Assembly (NCBI GenBank): GCA_947305065.1
Contig: CAMZCT010000001.1
Span: 1 to 64,000 of the forward strand
Direction of reading: 5' to 3'
DNA length: 64,000 bases
Origin: an uncultured Mycoplasmatota bacterium
GTDB taxonomy: Bacteria > Bacillota_I > Bacilli_A > RF39 > UBA660
Below the pieces are notes generated by a model. The model saw nothing but the letters and a program-made list of their open reading frames with translations. It was not told the DNA's origin and did not search any database. This document shows positions 54,010-63,162 of the stretch, in pieces. Every line of letters starts with the position of its first letter. Positions within the stretch are counted from its first letter, which is position 1. A program made the position numbers and the translations under genes.

Positions 54010-54753
54010 ATGAATAATAACTTGATGATAAGTAAAATTGAATTAAATAGAGACGAAATAAAAGATTTTAAGAAGTACCCTTTTAATATAGAAATTATTA
54101 AAAATTTTAAAAAATTGGAATTTAAAAAGAATGTTACTTTCTTAATTGGAGAGAATGGTATTGGTAAATCAACTTTTATTGAAGCTATTGCTATTTATTT
54201 AGGTCTCCCTTCAGAAGGTGGAACTCAAAACTTTATGTTTAGTACTAATAATACTAGTTCTGATTTATATAAATATTTAAAAATAAGACAGGATAATAAA
54301 CCTAAAACGAAGTTCTTTTTAAGAGCTGAAAGTTTTTATAATTTTTCTACTGAAGTGCAAAGATTAGCAGAAAAAGATGGATATCCTGAACTATATAATT
54401 CTTATGGAGGTAACTTGCATGAATTTTCGCATGGTGAATCATTTTTAAAATTAGTTAAAAACAGGTTTTCAGCAAATGGTTTATATATTTTAGATGAACC
54501 GGAAGCGGCTTTATCTCCTACTAGACAAATGTCATTATTATGTCTTATCGATGAATTAGCTAAAAATGGTAGTCAGTTTATTATTTCCACTCATTCCCCT
54601 ATTTTAATTAGTTATAGAGATGGAGAAATATTAGATTTAAACGATGGTTTTAAAAAAATAAAATATGAAGATACTGATATTTATAGAGTCTATAAAAGCT
54701 ATTTAGATAATCCTTATCAAATGCAGAAAAGGTTATTCGATGAATATTCTTAG
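54010..54753 (+). CDS. AAA-type P-loop ATPase (SMC/RecF-like fold)
   Basis: This protein of about 247 residues has Walker A GENGIGKSTFIE (about 45-56), a signature segment FSHGESFLKLV, Walker B LYILDEPEAALSP and a switch-type HSPILI. It is a single-domain ABC ATPase like those of DNA repair and nucleic acid transport. Start: ATG 54010 (SD GGGAG, 9 bases); TTG 53986 and ATG 54001 are in frame upstream. Overlaps the next gene by 14 bases; the trio suggests a joint role in damage tolerance. Confidence 0.75.
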   Translation: MNNNLMISKIELNRDEIKDFKKYPFNIEIIKNFKKLEFKKNVTFLIGENGIGKSTFIEAIAIYLGLPSEGGTQNFMFSTNNTSSDLYKYLKIRQDNKPKTKFFLRAESFYNFSTEVQRLAEKDGYPELYNSYGGNLHEFSHGESFLKLVKNRFSANGLYILDEPEAALSPTRQMSLLCLIDELAKNGSQFIISTHSPILISYRDGEILDLNDGFKKIKYEDTDIYRVYKSYLDNPYQMQKRLFDEYS

Positions 54754-55981
54754 TATTGATTTAAAAAGTTTTTTTGCTTCCTGTGAATGCATAGCAAGAG
54801 GATTAGATCCCTTTTCTACTCCTTTAGTAGTTGCTAATCCTAATCAAGGTGGTGGAGCCATTACTCTTGCTGTTACTCCTTATTTAAAGAAACAAGGGGT
54901 TCCATCACGAGGAAGAATATTTGAAATACCTAAAAATATTAAGTATCAAATAGTTGCTCCAAGAATGAATTATTATGTGGCGATGAGTAAAAAAGTTATT
55001 AGTATCTATTTACAATATGTAGCTAAAGAAGATTTACACGTATATTCTATTGATGAATGCTTTTTAGATGTTACTCATTATTTGAAATTGTATAAAAAGA
55101 CAGATTATGAATTGGCTGAAGAAATACTAAAAGAAATAACTAAACAAACTGGTTTAACTGCTACTTGTGGTATTGGCCCTAATATATTACTAGCTAAAAT
55201 AGCTATGGATATAGAAGCTAAAAAAGAAAAGAATGGAATAGCAAAATGGACAGAAGAAGACATTGAAAAAAAGTTATGGAAAATTACTCCCCTATCTAAG
55301 ATGTGGAGTATTGGTCCAAGAATGGAAAAGAGATTGAATGCTTTAGGTATATATTCTGTTGGGGATTTAGCTTTAACTAATAGAAATTTTTTGAAAGATA
55401 AATTTGGTGTTATGGGAGATGAATTGTGGTTACATGCTAATGGGATTGATAACTCTGTTATCGCCAAATTAGATAAACATCCTAAGGAGAAATCTTTTTC
55501 TAATAGTCAGGTTTTATTCAAAGATTATGATGGTAATAATGTCAAAATAATAATAGAAGAAATGGTAGATATTGTTACAAAAAGAATACGACTTGCTAAT
55601 AAACAAACACAGATAGTAGGTTTATCTATAGGTTATTCTAGAACTTATGGTGGCGGATTTTATAGAATTTTAAAACTAGATAATCCTACCCAAGATACTA
55701 AATTAATTTTAGATACCTGTTATTTGTTATTTGATAGGTATTATAGTAATAAACCAATTAGAATGGTGGGCGTTAGTTTAGGGGGATTAAGGGATAAAAC
55801 AGATAGACAATTAAATTTATTTACAGATTATGAAGAGGAAGATAAAGAGGAAAAGAAAGAAAAAGTAATAGATGAAATTACACATAAATATGGTAAAAAT
55901 AGCATACTTAGGGCTTCTTCATTACTTAGTGATTCAACTATAAAAGATAGAAATAAAAAAAGAGGTGGTCATAGTGAATAG
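54740..55981 (+). CDS. Y-family translesion DNA polymerase (UvrX/UmuC-type)
   Basis: This 413-residue polymerase has the family opening ILSIDLKSFFASCE (metal-binding Asp), PSRGRIFEIP, the palm motif YSIDECFLDVT, and the HhH segment IGPRMEKRLNALGIYSVGDLA near 190. It copies past damaged bases. Arrangement with YolD is as in Bacillus uvrX/yqjW regions. A C-terminal YxxLF-like QLNLF (clamp-binding motif) occurs near 355. LexA-like site upstream. Confidence 0.9.
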   Translation: MNILSIDLKSFFASCECIARGLDPFSTPLVVANPNQGGGAITLAVTPYLKKQGVPSRGRIFEIPKNIKYQIVAPRMNYYVAMSKKVISIYLQYVAKEDLHVYSIDECFLDVTHYLKLYKKTDYELAEEILKEITKQTGLTATCGIGPNILLAKIAMDIEAKKEKNGIAKWTEEDIEKKLWKITPLSKMWSIGPRMEKRLNALGIYSVGDLALTNRNFLKDKFGVMGDELWLHANGIDNSVIAKLDKHPKEKSFSNSQVLFKDYDGNNVKIIIEEMVDIVTKRIRLANKQTQIVGLSIGYSRTYGGGFYRILKLDNPTQDTKLILDTCYLLFDRYYSNKPIRMVGVSLGGLRDKTDRQLNLFTDYEEEDKEEKKEKVIDEITHKYGKNSILRASSLLSDSTIKDRNKKRGGHSE

Positions 55982-56273
55982 TTGGTTACCATTTAATGCT
56001 GTTTGTGATGGAAACAGTTTAATAAAACAAATAGAAAAAGAAAAAAGTAGATTTTACAAACCTACTTTATCAGAAGAGCAGTTATCAGATATTCAAGAAA
56101 AAATATATAGTGCTTTTCGTAATAAAAGCACTATTAATATTAAATACTATCAATCTGGTTATTGCTATAAAATAACTAATACCATAAAAAAGATAGATAG
56201 TATAAACAGAAAAATAATATTTACTAATGGAAAAACTATTTTCTTCTCTCAGATCCTAAATGCTGATGAGTAA
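55974..56273 (+). CDS. YolD-like protein
   Basis: This protein of about 99 residues starts at GTG 55974 (SD AGAGGTGG, 5 bases) as MNSWLPFNAVCDG, and has the YolD-family EEQLSDIQEKIYSAF and NIKYYQSGYCYKI then KKIDSINRKIIF blocks. YolD proteins accompany Y-family polymerases in Firmicutes and are thought to modulate them. It overlaps the polymerase gene and, at its 3' end, the convergent metalloprotein gene by 38 bases. Confidence 0.8.
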   Translation: MNSWLPFNAVCDGNSLIKQIEKEKSRFYKPTLSEEQLSDIQEKIYSAFRNKSTINIKYYQSGYCYKITNTIKKIDSINRKIIFTNGKTIFFSQILNADE

Positions 56274-56940
56274 AATCATATAAGCCATTATATTCATCTT
56301 TACTAATTGGTAATCCTAAAGATAAACGTTTATCAAGAGGCATTCTTTTAATACTACTTTTAAAATCAGATAGATATAATTTATCTAAAGTGACTATAGC
56401 ATTTCTTTTTATAAAATAAGTTTCAGCTGGGCATTTTATTTGCCCATTTTTTATTTTATATATTCGTTTTAAATGAGCAAACAACATATCTGCCCAAAAC
56501 TCAGATAATTCTCTATAATACTTTTTATTAAAGGTAATCATTCCCTTATATGTTAAATAATCAGCATTAATCTCCGCTGGATCAATAAGCGAGTAATCAT
56601 TATTACAAAATTTCCCGATTTTTATCAAATGGTCTCCAACTTGCCTTACAAGTTCACCATATTTACTACCAAAACGAGTTTGTACAGATCTACCATAATA
56701 TCTATCTAAAATAGCCGCGTAATTACGACTTTCAATCATAGAATCCATATAAGAAGTTCTAAACAATTCATATTCTATACCACGGGAACAATTTTCAAAT
56801 AAATACTTAACTTGTTGAGCATGATGACACTCATGATCTAAAACACTAATATCTGTTTCACCTAGAAGAATTGGTGTAAGCATCCTAGCAAAAGAATACT
56901 TTTTACTATCTTTTACGTACTTATCTTTTAAACGTTTCAT
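56236..56940 (-). CDS. Putative zinc metallopeptidase (HExxH)
   Basis: I do not recognise the family, but this 234-residue soluble protein has a zinc-peptidase motif HECHHAQQ (about 37-44), with a downstream acidic segment DPAEINADYLTYK (about 122) that can supply the third metal ligand. The paired 84-residue protein upstream overlaps it by 4 bases (ATGA). Such small HExxH proteins with a short partner occur in regulatory protease systems (ImmA/IrrE-like), but sequence similarity is not clear. Convergent with yolD. Confidence 0.55.
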   Translation of the reverse strand: MKRLKDKYVKDSKKYSFARMLTPILLGETDISVLDHECHHAQQVKYLFENCSRGIEYELFRTSYMDSMIESRNYAAILDRYYGRSVQTRFGSKYGELVRQVGDHLIKIGKFCNNDYSLIDPAEINADYLTYKGMITFNKKYYRELSEFWADMLFAHLKRIYKIKNGQIKCPAETYFIKRNAIVTLDKLYLSDFKSSIKRMPLDKRLSLGLPISKDEYNGLYDFTHQHLGSERRK

Positions 56941-57191
56941 TCCATTTTTATAAATAATGATAGTTTTTTATCTATTTTAAACTCTGATTCTTCCCCATAT
57001 TCCGCAGAAGACTTTATTTGTAGTAAAGAAGGTACAGCGTATTTCTCTATATCATATTCCTTAGCTAAAAAAGCCAATAATCTTCTTAATTGACCCTCAT
57101 CAAGAATTCTTTTTGAATTCTTAGGAGTATGTAATAATTCCCAAAAAAATTCTTCTTTTTTAGTAACTCTGTTAGTATTATTTCTACTCAT
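56937..57191 (-). CDS. Small partner protein of the HExxH gene
   Basis: Unrecognised 84-residue protein from ATG 57191 (SD GGAGGGGG); the longer frame from 57224 is less likely. Helical start (KKEEFFWELLHTPKN) and a beta-like end (YGEESEFKIDKKLSLFI). Coupled to the HExxH gene by ATGA overlap. May be a regulator, an inhibitor or a missing N-terminal part of the protease. Confidence 0.5.
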   Translation of the reverse strand: MSRNNTNRVTKKEEFFWELLHTPKNSKRILDEGQLRRLLAFLAKEYDIEKYAVPSLLQIKSSAEYGEESEFKIDKKLSLFIKME

Positions 57192-57223
57192 AGTCCCCCT
57201 CCTCATGCTCAAATAAAATACCA

Positions 57224-57251
57224 CAAAAAAAAGGAATTAGCAAAAATTCCT
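57224..57251 (-). terminator. Terminator of the TPM gene
   Basis: Stem AGGAATT/AATTCCT (57232-57238 with 57245-57251) and T8 on the minus strand. Confidence 0.75.
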
Positions 57252-58194
57252 ATCCATGGCGGCCTCCACCACTTGAATGGCCTCCACCGGAGTGTCCCAT
57301 ACTAGAACTGTGGCCTCCACCTCCTGATCCAGAATCAGATGGCGGAATATAAGTTCTATTAGTAACGCTGTTAACAAGTTCATCTTTATTAACAGTTAGA
57401 TTAATACTTTCATGATCTGTATAAACAGCAGCATCAGTAGCAAGACGAATCATTTTATTCTTCTTAACCATGCCTGAAACTACAAGCGCCGAAATAATAA
57501 GTGATATTATAGCGGCTGGTATAGCTGCTCCTGCATAATTATATACTCTCTTTAAATGACCATCTTTATCAAGATAGTATTTACTTTTATCTCTTAACAT
57601 TCCATCAGGATCGACAAAATAATTATCTAATTTACCACTATCATAATATGATGATAATTCTTGAATTAGTTCGTGGATACCTTCATAGTAGTGTCCTTCA
57701 TGAATATAGTCATAGATGTCATCTAAGATATTACTTAAACGTGTATCATAGAAATATAATTGTGCTTCACCAAAGGAATAGAGATCAAAATAAGGATCAG
57801 ATGAATTAGTATTCCTAAAGAATAGTACTCCATTTTTACCAAAGTCATTGAAATCATAAAAATCAGTTGCATACTCTTCATTTTGGGAATCTCTTGTATA
57901 TTCATATTCCTTAGTAAGAATTACCAAATCAAAATCTGTTTTTTCAGAAAATTCTTTTATTTCTTCTAATATTTGTTGTTCCTCTTCTTCGTTTAGTATT
58001 TCTGAGAAATCATATATTTTTTCACTTGCTTCAACATAAGGTGTGTTAAGAACATATGATTTATTACTATCTGTTACTTCATATTTAGTTACACCATAAT
58101 TAGCAAGTCCATCTCTAGATTTAGTATTAGTACTAGCTAGTACTAATGTAGGAAATAAAACTAATAATATAGTTAATAATATTCTCTTCTTCAT
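57250..58194 (-). CDS. TPM-domain membrane protein with Gly/Ser/His tail
   Basis: This 314-residue protein has a signal peptide (about 1-20), a TPM (PF04536) domain (about 58-190; IYDFSEILNEEEEQQILEEI start and DFDLVILTKEYEY), a membrane helix at about 225-243, and a Gly/Ser/His-rich tail (SSSMGHSGGGHSS). TPM domains sit outside the membrane; function is uncertain. It is co-transcribed with the zinc-ribbon protein upstream (3-base gap), a pairing common in gut Firmicutes. Confidence 0.85.
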   Translation of the reverse strand: MKKRILLTILLVLFPTLVLASTNTKSRDGLANYGVTKYEVTDSNKSYVLNTPYVEASEKIYDFSEILNEEEEQQILEEIKEFSEKTDFDLVILTKEYEYTRDSQNEEYATDFYDFNDFGKNGVLFFRNTNSSDPYFDLYSFGEAQLYFYDTRLSNILDDIYDYIHEGHYYEGIHELIQELSSYYDSGKLDNYFVDPDGMLRDKSKYYLDKDGHLKRVYNYAGAAIPAAIISLIISALVVSGMVKKNKMIRLATDAAVYTDHESINLTVNKDELVNSVTNRTYIPPSDSGSGGGGHSSSMGHSGGGHSSGGGRHG

Positions 58195-58197
58195 ATT

Positions 58198-59421
58198 CTA
58201 CCCCACCAACCATATAAATATTAAAAATAATATAACAAAACTAATAGCAAAGATTAGAACGGAATATAAGAATTTTTTCTTTTTATCTAATGGTATATCA
58301 CCAATGAATTTTCCAGATTCACCATTCATAGCGAATATATAAGTTTTATCTCCATATTTAACATTAACCATCCAAACCGGTAATAACGCATATTCTACTT
58401 TAGATTCTGTAGCTGATAAAGTATCTTCTGTAATAGTTTTAGTAGTATAACTTGAATCCTTATACATTAAACTTCTAGTAGAATTTAAGGCTCTTTCATC
58501 TGCTATCTTAATGGTGTCATCACTAGGTACATCATATTTCTCAGCGAAGAAACCAGATAAATAAGCATGGTTGTATTTTACCATTTCATTATAATCAAAT
58601 GGTTCAATAGAATTCATTATATCATCATCAAAGTTTTTAGAGCCATCAGTAGGTATTCTAACGAATTTAATAGTACCACTACGATACAACTTGAAGTAAT
58701 CTGTTTGAGTATACTGATAGTCTCCAGTACGCCAAGATTTAACTCTTGTTGCTTTACCATTTAAATCTCCAGTAATGGAAGTTGAATGAAGCCAGAAAGG
58801 AATATAAACTCCTTTAATTTTTTCGATGTTCTTTTTATTATTAAAGTCCTTAGGACATAATGGTCTTCCTTTAGATATATTAACAAAAGCTTCAATTGCT
58901 TCTTCTTTTGTCTTCTTAAAGGGAATTATATAATTAGGAGCAAATTTACCGCTTAGTTTGCTTTTTAAAATAGCTATACTACCGCAATAAACACAGAAGG
59001 TAGCTGCAGTATTTTCATCAGCAACTATTTCTGCACCACAGTTTTGACATTTGTATGATAATAAGTCTAATTCTTCTTCATTAGCATTTTCAGCAATGTC
59101 ATTAGCTTCAGCACTACTAGCATTATTATACTTTTGCATCTCTTCTAAAGTGAATTCACTAGAACAATATTCACATTTCCATTTATTAATTAATGGATTA
59201 AATGATATTGGTGCGCCACATGAAGGACATTTATTATTAATAGCTTTCTCTTTTTCTTTAGTAAGCTTTATTATTTCTTTTTCTTCTTTTGTCAATTCTT
59301 TTTTAGTTTTTTCTTTTGGAGCGTTGTTGCTCTCTTCTGTTTCAGTTGCTTTTTCTGTTGTCTCTTCTACTTTTGTTTCTTCATCTTTTGATGTTTTTTT
59401 CTTTGTTTTTTTCTTTGCCAT
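58198..59421 (-). CDS. Zinc-ribbon protein with C-terminal membrane anchor
   Basis: This 407-residue protein starts with a Lys/Glu/Thr-rich stretch, then two zinc ribbons (KCPSCGAPISF with CEYCSSEF; YKCQNCGAEIV with FCVYCGS), a large beta-rich domain (about 165-370) and a C-terminal membrane helix (about 385-405). It pairs with the TPM gene. Function unknown; possible cytosolic partner of the TPM protein. Confidence 0.7.
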   Translation of the reverse strand: MAKKKTKKKTSKDEETKVEETTEKATETEESNNAPKEKTKKELTKEEKEIIKLTKEKEKAINNKCPSCGAPISFNPLINKWKCEYCSSEFTLEEMQKYNNASSAEANDIAENANEEELDLLSYKCQNCGAEIVADENTAATFCVYCGSIAILKSKLSGKFAPNYIIPFKKTKEEAIEAFVNISKGRPLCPKDFNNKKNIEKIKGVYIPFWLHSTSITGDLNGKATRVKSWRTGDYQYTQTDYFKLYRSGTIKFVRIPTDGSKNFDDDIMNSIEPFDYNEMVKYNHAYLSGFFAEKYDVPSDDTIKIADERALNSTRSLMYKDSSYTTKTITEDTLSATESKVEYALLPVWMVNVKYGDKTYIFAMNGESGKFIGDIPLDKKKKFLYSVLIFAISFVILFLIFIWLVG

Positions 59422-59483
59422 TCAATCACCTACTTTATATAAAATTATAACATAAGAGTTTTTAATAAAACAGAAGCTGCAGG

Positions 59484-60383
59484 TTATTTTGCTAATTTCT
59501 TTTTAAAGTTTCCGTAAACTGCTACTCCATCGTCTTTAACAATAAAGGCATCTTTATCTAGATAAGGAATGTGGCTTTCTAAAATAGTTAATTCATATTT
59601 AGATAATACTACGTAACTAATATATGTTTTAGAGTGTGTACCAGTACCTTCTGCTTCCCACGTAGTAACATCACGGTCTATTTCCTTCATAACAAAGTCG
59701 ATTATCTCTTTTGGTTCTCTCTTAGTAAATATCATAACAGTTGAACTGATATTTTGAAGATGAAAACGATCAACCATAATAGATGCAAAGACCGTATATA
59801 GTATTGAATAAATCATTATCTTAACACCAAATATCAGACCACAGATTATAAAGATACAAGTATTAATTATTGTACCAACCATTCCAACAGTTATTTTTCT
59901 ATTACGGGTACTAATAGCAATGCCAATGATATCTGTTCCTCCCATAGAAGAACTTGATGATAGTACTAATCCTGAACCAATACCAGCAAGGACGCCGCCA
60001 ATTAGAACACTAGTTATTAATTCATCAACAAGCATTTTACTAGATATAGGAATAAATGTTAAAAAGATTGTTTGGAATATTACACATATAATAGTACGAC
60101 GAAAGAAAGTCTTACTAATAAATCTATATGCCATTATAAATAAAGGAATATTAATAGCTAAGTTGATTAAACCAACAGTATTCATTTTGGCATTAAATAA
60201 ATGTTCTATTAATGATGATAATAGCTGTGAAATACCTAGTATTCCTCCATTAAATAAGTGATTAGATACTATAAATATATTAATGGAAAAGGAAAAGATT
60301 AGGGTTCCTAAAATAGCCGTTAATAGTTCCGTCTTAGTCCATTTAAAGTGCTTAAATAAAAAGTTATCTATTGCTTTTATCAT
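59484..60383 (-). CDS. YitT-family membrane protein
   Basis: This 299-residue protein has the YitT plan: about five N-terminal membrane helices (GILGISQLL, SSMGGTDIIG segments) and a C-terminal soluble DUF2179 domain (VTTWEAEGTGTHSKTYISYVV minus a few residues). Transport function is suspected, substrate unknown. Confidence 0.88.
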   Translation of the reverse strand: MIKAIDNFLFKHFKWTKTELLTAILGTLIFSFSINIFIVSNHLFNGGILGISQLLSSLIEHLFNAKMNTVGLINLAINIPLFIMAYRFISKTFFRRTIICVIFQTIFLTFIPISSKMLVDELITSVLIGGVLAGIGSGLVLSSSSSMGGTDIIGIAISTRNRKITVGMVGTIINTCIFIICGLIFGVKIMIYSILYTVFASIMVDRFHLQNISSTVMIFTKREPKEIIDFVMKEIDRDVTTWEAEGTGTHSKTYISYVVLSKYELTILESHIPYLDKDAFIVKDDGVAVYGNFKKKLAK

Positions 60384-60396
60384 ATATTATACCTTC

Positions 60397-61491
60397 TTAA
60401 AATTCATCGTCTTCTTGGGGAGCAGTTAGTGATTCTACATCTACTCCATTGATGGAATCAAATCTTTTTGTAATCTTTTCTGTAGTTATATTAATATCTT
60501 TAATATCTTTAGTAACTGTATCCATTGTTCTACTTAATTTATCCCATCTTTCACGATATTTCATAAATTCTTTGCTTAGTTTGTTTAATTCTGTATGAAT
60601 TACTTGAGCGTATTTATCACGTTCAACGTTCTTAATAATCATCTGGATTATAGTTAATGTGCTCATTAAAGTTGTTGGTCCAGTAATCCAAACTCTTCTT
60701 TCATAAGAGTATTTTAATAAGTCGCTATGATAGGCATTTATTTCAGCAAATATTGCTTCAGCTGGTAAAAACATAATAGCTTGATCAGCAGTTTCTCCAG
60801 GTATTATGTATTTTTCAGAAATGGCATCAATATGTTTTTTGACGTCTGTTTTAAATAGTCTTTCAGCTACATTTCTTTCACTTGTTGATAGATTTTTATC
60901 AGTCATTTTTTGATAATTCTCTAATGGGAATTTACTATCAATACAAATGGTTCCCAATGGTTCTGGAGCAAAGATGATGGAATCAGCAATTGAACCATTG
61001 CTCATAGTATGCTGTAAGTCATATACTTTACCTTTATTTTCGCCGAAGATACTTGTAAGAATGTAATTAAGGTTTACTTCTCCAAAAATACCACGAGTTT
61101 TCTTATCAGTTAATACGCTTTGTAAATTAACAATTTCTGTAGATAAACTATCTATTTTCTTTTGAGCTTCGTCTATTTTAGTTAGTCTTTCTAAAACGTT
61201 ATTAAAGGTCTTATTAGTTTTTTCAAAGTTCTGATCAATTCTTTCGTTTAGCTGATTATTAATAACAAGTAGTTTTTTCTCTATTTTTTCATTAAGTTTA
61301 TCAATATCTTCAGTCATATTTTTGGAGATATCAAACTTGAAATCATTCATATCATTATTAACGTTTTTTTCTAGTTTTCCTAGTCTTTCAATTAAGTCAT
61401 TATCATCGAATTTTCTAAAGAAACTTATTATTTGAAGAATAATAATTATTACTAATAATCCGATTAAAATATAGTTAATCATTATCATCAC
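60397..61491 (-). CDS. rmuC: DNA recombination protein RmuC
   Basis: This 364-residue protein has an N-terminal membrane helix (about 3-22), a coiled coil (about 30-130) and the RmuC nuclease-fold domain (GIFGEVNLNYILTSIF, ADSIIFAPEPLGTICIDSKFPLENYQKM minus a few residues, AIMFLPAEAIFAEI). RmuC limits recombination at inverted repeats in E. coli. Separate from neighbours by about 14 bases, so possibly an operon with yitT. Confidence 0.92.
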   Translation of the reverse strand: MMIMINYILIGLLVIIIILQIISFFRKFDDNDLIERLGKLEKNVNNDMNDFKFDISKNMTEDIDKLNEKIEKKLLVINNQLNERIDQNFEKTNKTFNNVLERLTKIDEAQKKIDSLSTEIVNLQSVLTDKKTRGIFGEVNLNYILTSIFGENKGKVYDLQHTMSNGSIADSIIFAPEPLGTICIDSKFPLENYQKMTDKNLSTSERNVAERLFKTDVKKHIDAISEKYIIPGETADQAIMFLPAEAIFAEINAYHSDLLKYSYERRVWITGPTTLMSTLTIIQMIIKNVERDKYAQVIHTELNKLSKEFMKYRERWDKLSRTMDTVTKDIKDINITTEKITKRFDSINGVDVESLTAPQEDDEF

Positions 61492-61564
61492 TCTTTCCTA
61501 TATAATTATAACAAACATGGAAATGTATTTAAATCATATTATGCTATTTTTAGTAATTTATTTC

Positions 61565-61588
61565 ATAAAAAAAGCACTATAAGTGCTT
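61565..61588 (-). terminator. Terminator of the DUF1846 gene
   Basis: Stem AAGCACT/AGTGCTT (61572-61578 with 61582-61588), 3-base loop, T-run on the minus strand. Confidence 0.75.
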
Positions 61589-63050
61589 ACATTTTATCTT
61601 CTAAAAATTCGTTTTCACAAGTAAGATTTATTTTTAATTCTTTTAAACTTCTCTTATCACTACCAGTTACTATATATGTAGCATGAGCTTCAGTATTTTT
61701 TAGTTTTGTTAGACACGCTATTGCTTCCGCAGCAAGAGGATTAGTTACAGAACTAATACTTAACGCTGTCAATACTTCTGATAAGGTTAGACGATTCCCA
61801 GAACCCATTTCTCGCTTTAGTTTTAACATAGGTTCTAAGATTGTTGGAGATAACAAATAAATATCATCTGGTATCTTACTTAGATATTTAATAGCATTTA
61901 GAACTACTGTCCCAGCTGGTGTAAGAAGATCAGTTTGTTTTCCAGTTATAATCTTACGATTTACCTTCATAGCTATTACTGGTAAACCATTTTCTTTCTT
62001 TTTCTTTTCTAAAGCAGGTTTTATAACATCAAGATATGTTTCATCAATACCTAGTTCATTCATTAATAGTTTGACTTTCTTATAAGTATCTTCATCACAT
62101 AAACCCATTTTATAGTTATTTAGTTCGTTATAATATCTTCTAACTATTTCCTTTTTTGATGCATCTTCTACTACTTCGTTATCAGTAATACAGAAACCAA
62201 CCATATTTACTCCCATATCAGTTGGAGAATAATAAATATCTTTCTTACTTACTTTACTAAGTATAGCTTTTAAAATAGGAAATGTTTCAATATCACGATT
62301 GTAATTAACAGCTGTTTCTCCGTATTTTTCAAGATGAAATGGATCAATCATATTTACATCTTTTAAATCAGCAGTAGCTGCTTCATATGCAAGATTTACA
62401 GGGTGTTTAAGTGGTAAATTCCAAACAGGGAATGTCTCGAACTTAGCATAGCCAGCATTAACTCCTCTTTTATTTTCATGATATATTTGCGATAAGCAAG
62501 TTGCTAGTTTTCCTGAACCAGGACCAGGGGCATTTACTAGTATTAGTTTTTTTGTTGTTTCAACATATGGATTAGCTCCATACCCTTCTTCGCTTACAAT
62601 GGTATCTACATCCGTTGGATATCCCTTGGTAAAGGTGTGAATATAAGTCTTTATACCATTTCTATTTAGTTTCTTTATAAACTTATCCACACTTAATTGG
62701 TTCTTATAAAGAGTTATAACAACACTGTTAACACTAAATCCCATTTTTTTAGAATTATTTATTAATTTAATTATTTCTTGATCGTAAGTGATTCCGTATT
62801 CACCTCTAGTTTTATTCTTTTCTATATCCCCAGCATTTATACAAAAGATTATTTCTAAGTCATCTTTTAATTCTTTAAACATACTAATTTTTACATCGTT
62901 TTTAAAACCAGGTAATATTCTAGCGGCATGAGAGTCGTCGAATAATTTACCTCCTACTTCAAGATATAACTTATCAAATAGTTTAAATCTTTCTTTTATC
63001 TTTTTACTTTGAATTTTTACATACTTCTTGTTATCAAATCCTACTTTCAT
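61587..63050 (-). CDS. DUF1846 family protein
   Basis: This protein of about 487 residues matches DUF1846 along its length: MKVGFDNKKYVKIQSKKI start, GGKLFDDSHAARILPGF, GITYDQEI, and NAPGPGSGKLATCLSQIYHE, a P-loop-like segment. The family is of uncertain role. Start: ATG 63050 with SD GGAAGGGTAGAG; the upstream extension from 63116 lacks an SD. Confidence 0.9.
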   Translation of the reverse strand: MKVGFDNKKYVKIQSKKIKERFKLFDKLYLEVGGKLFDDSHAARILPGFKNDVKISMFKELKDDLEIIFCINAGDIEKNKTRGEYGITYDQEIIKLINNSKKMGFSVNSVVITLYKNQLSVDKFIKKLNRNGIKTYIHTFTKGYPTDVDTIVSEEGYGANPYVETTKKLILVNAPGPGSGKLATCLSQIYHENKRGVNAGYAKFETFPVWNLPLKHPVNLAYEAATADLKDVNMIDPFHLEKYGETAVNYNRDIETFPILKAILSKVSKKDIYYSPTDMGVNMVGFCITDNEVVEDASKKEIVRRYYNELNNYKMGLCDEDTYKKVKLLMNELGIDETYLDVIKPALEKKKKENGLPVIAMKVNRKIITGKQTDLLTPAGTVVLNAIKYLSKIPDDIYLLSPTILEPMLKLKREMGSGNRLTLSEVLTALSISSVTNPLAAEAIACLTKLKNTEAHATYIVTGSDKRSLKELKINLTCENEFLEDKM

Positions 63051-63136
63051 TATTTCTCTACCCTTCCATATTTTAATTATATATTTTTTATATAAATATG
63101 AAAATAGAATTGGCATTTTTTTACATAAAAAAATAC

Positions 63137-63162
63137 AAAAAAAAATCCTAAAAAGGATTTTT
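63137..63162 (-). terminator. Terminator of the acidic repeat protein gene
   Basis: Stem AAATCCT/AGGATTT (63143-63149 with 63154-63160), T-run on the minus strand, abutting the stop codon. Confidence 0.65.
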
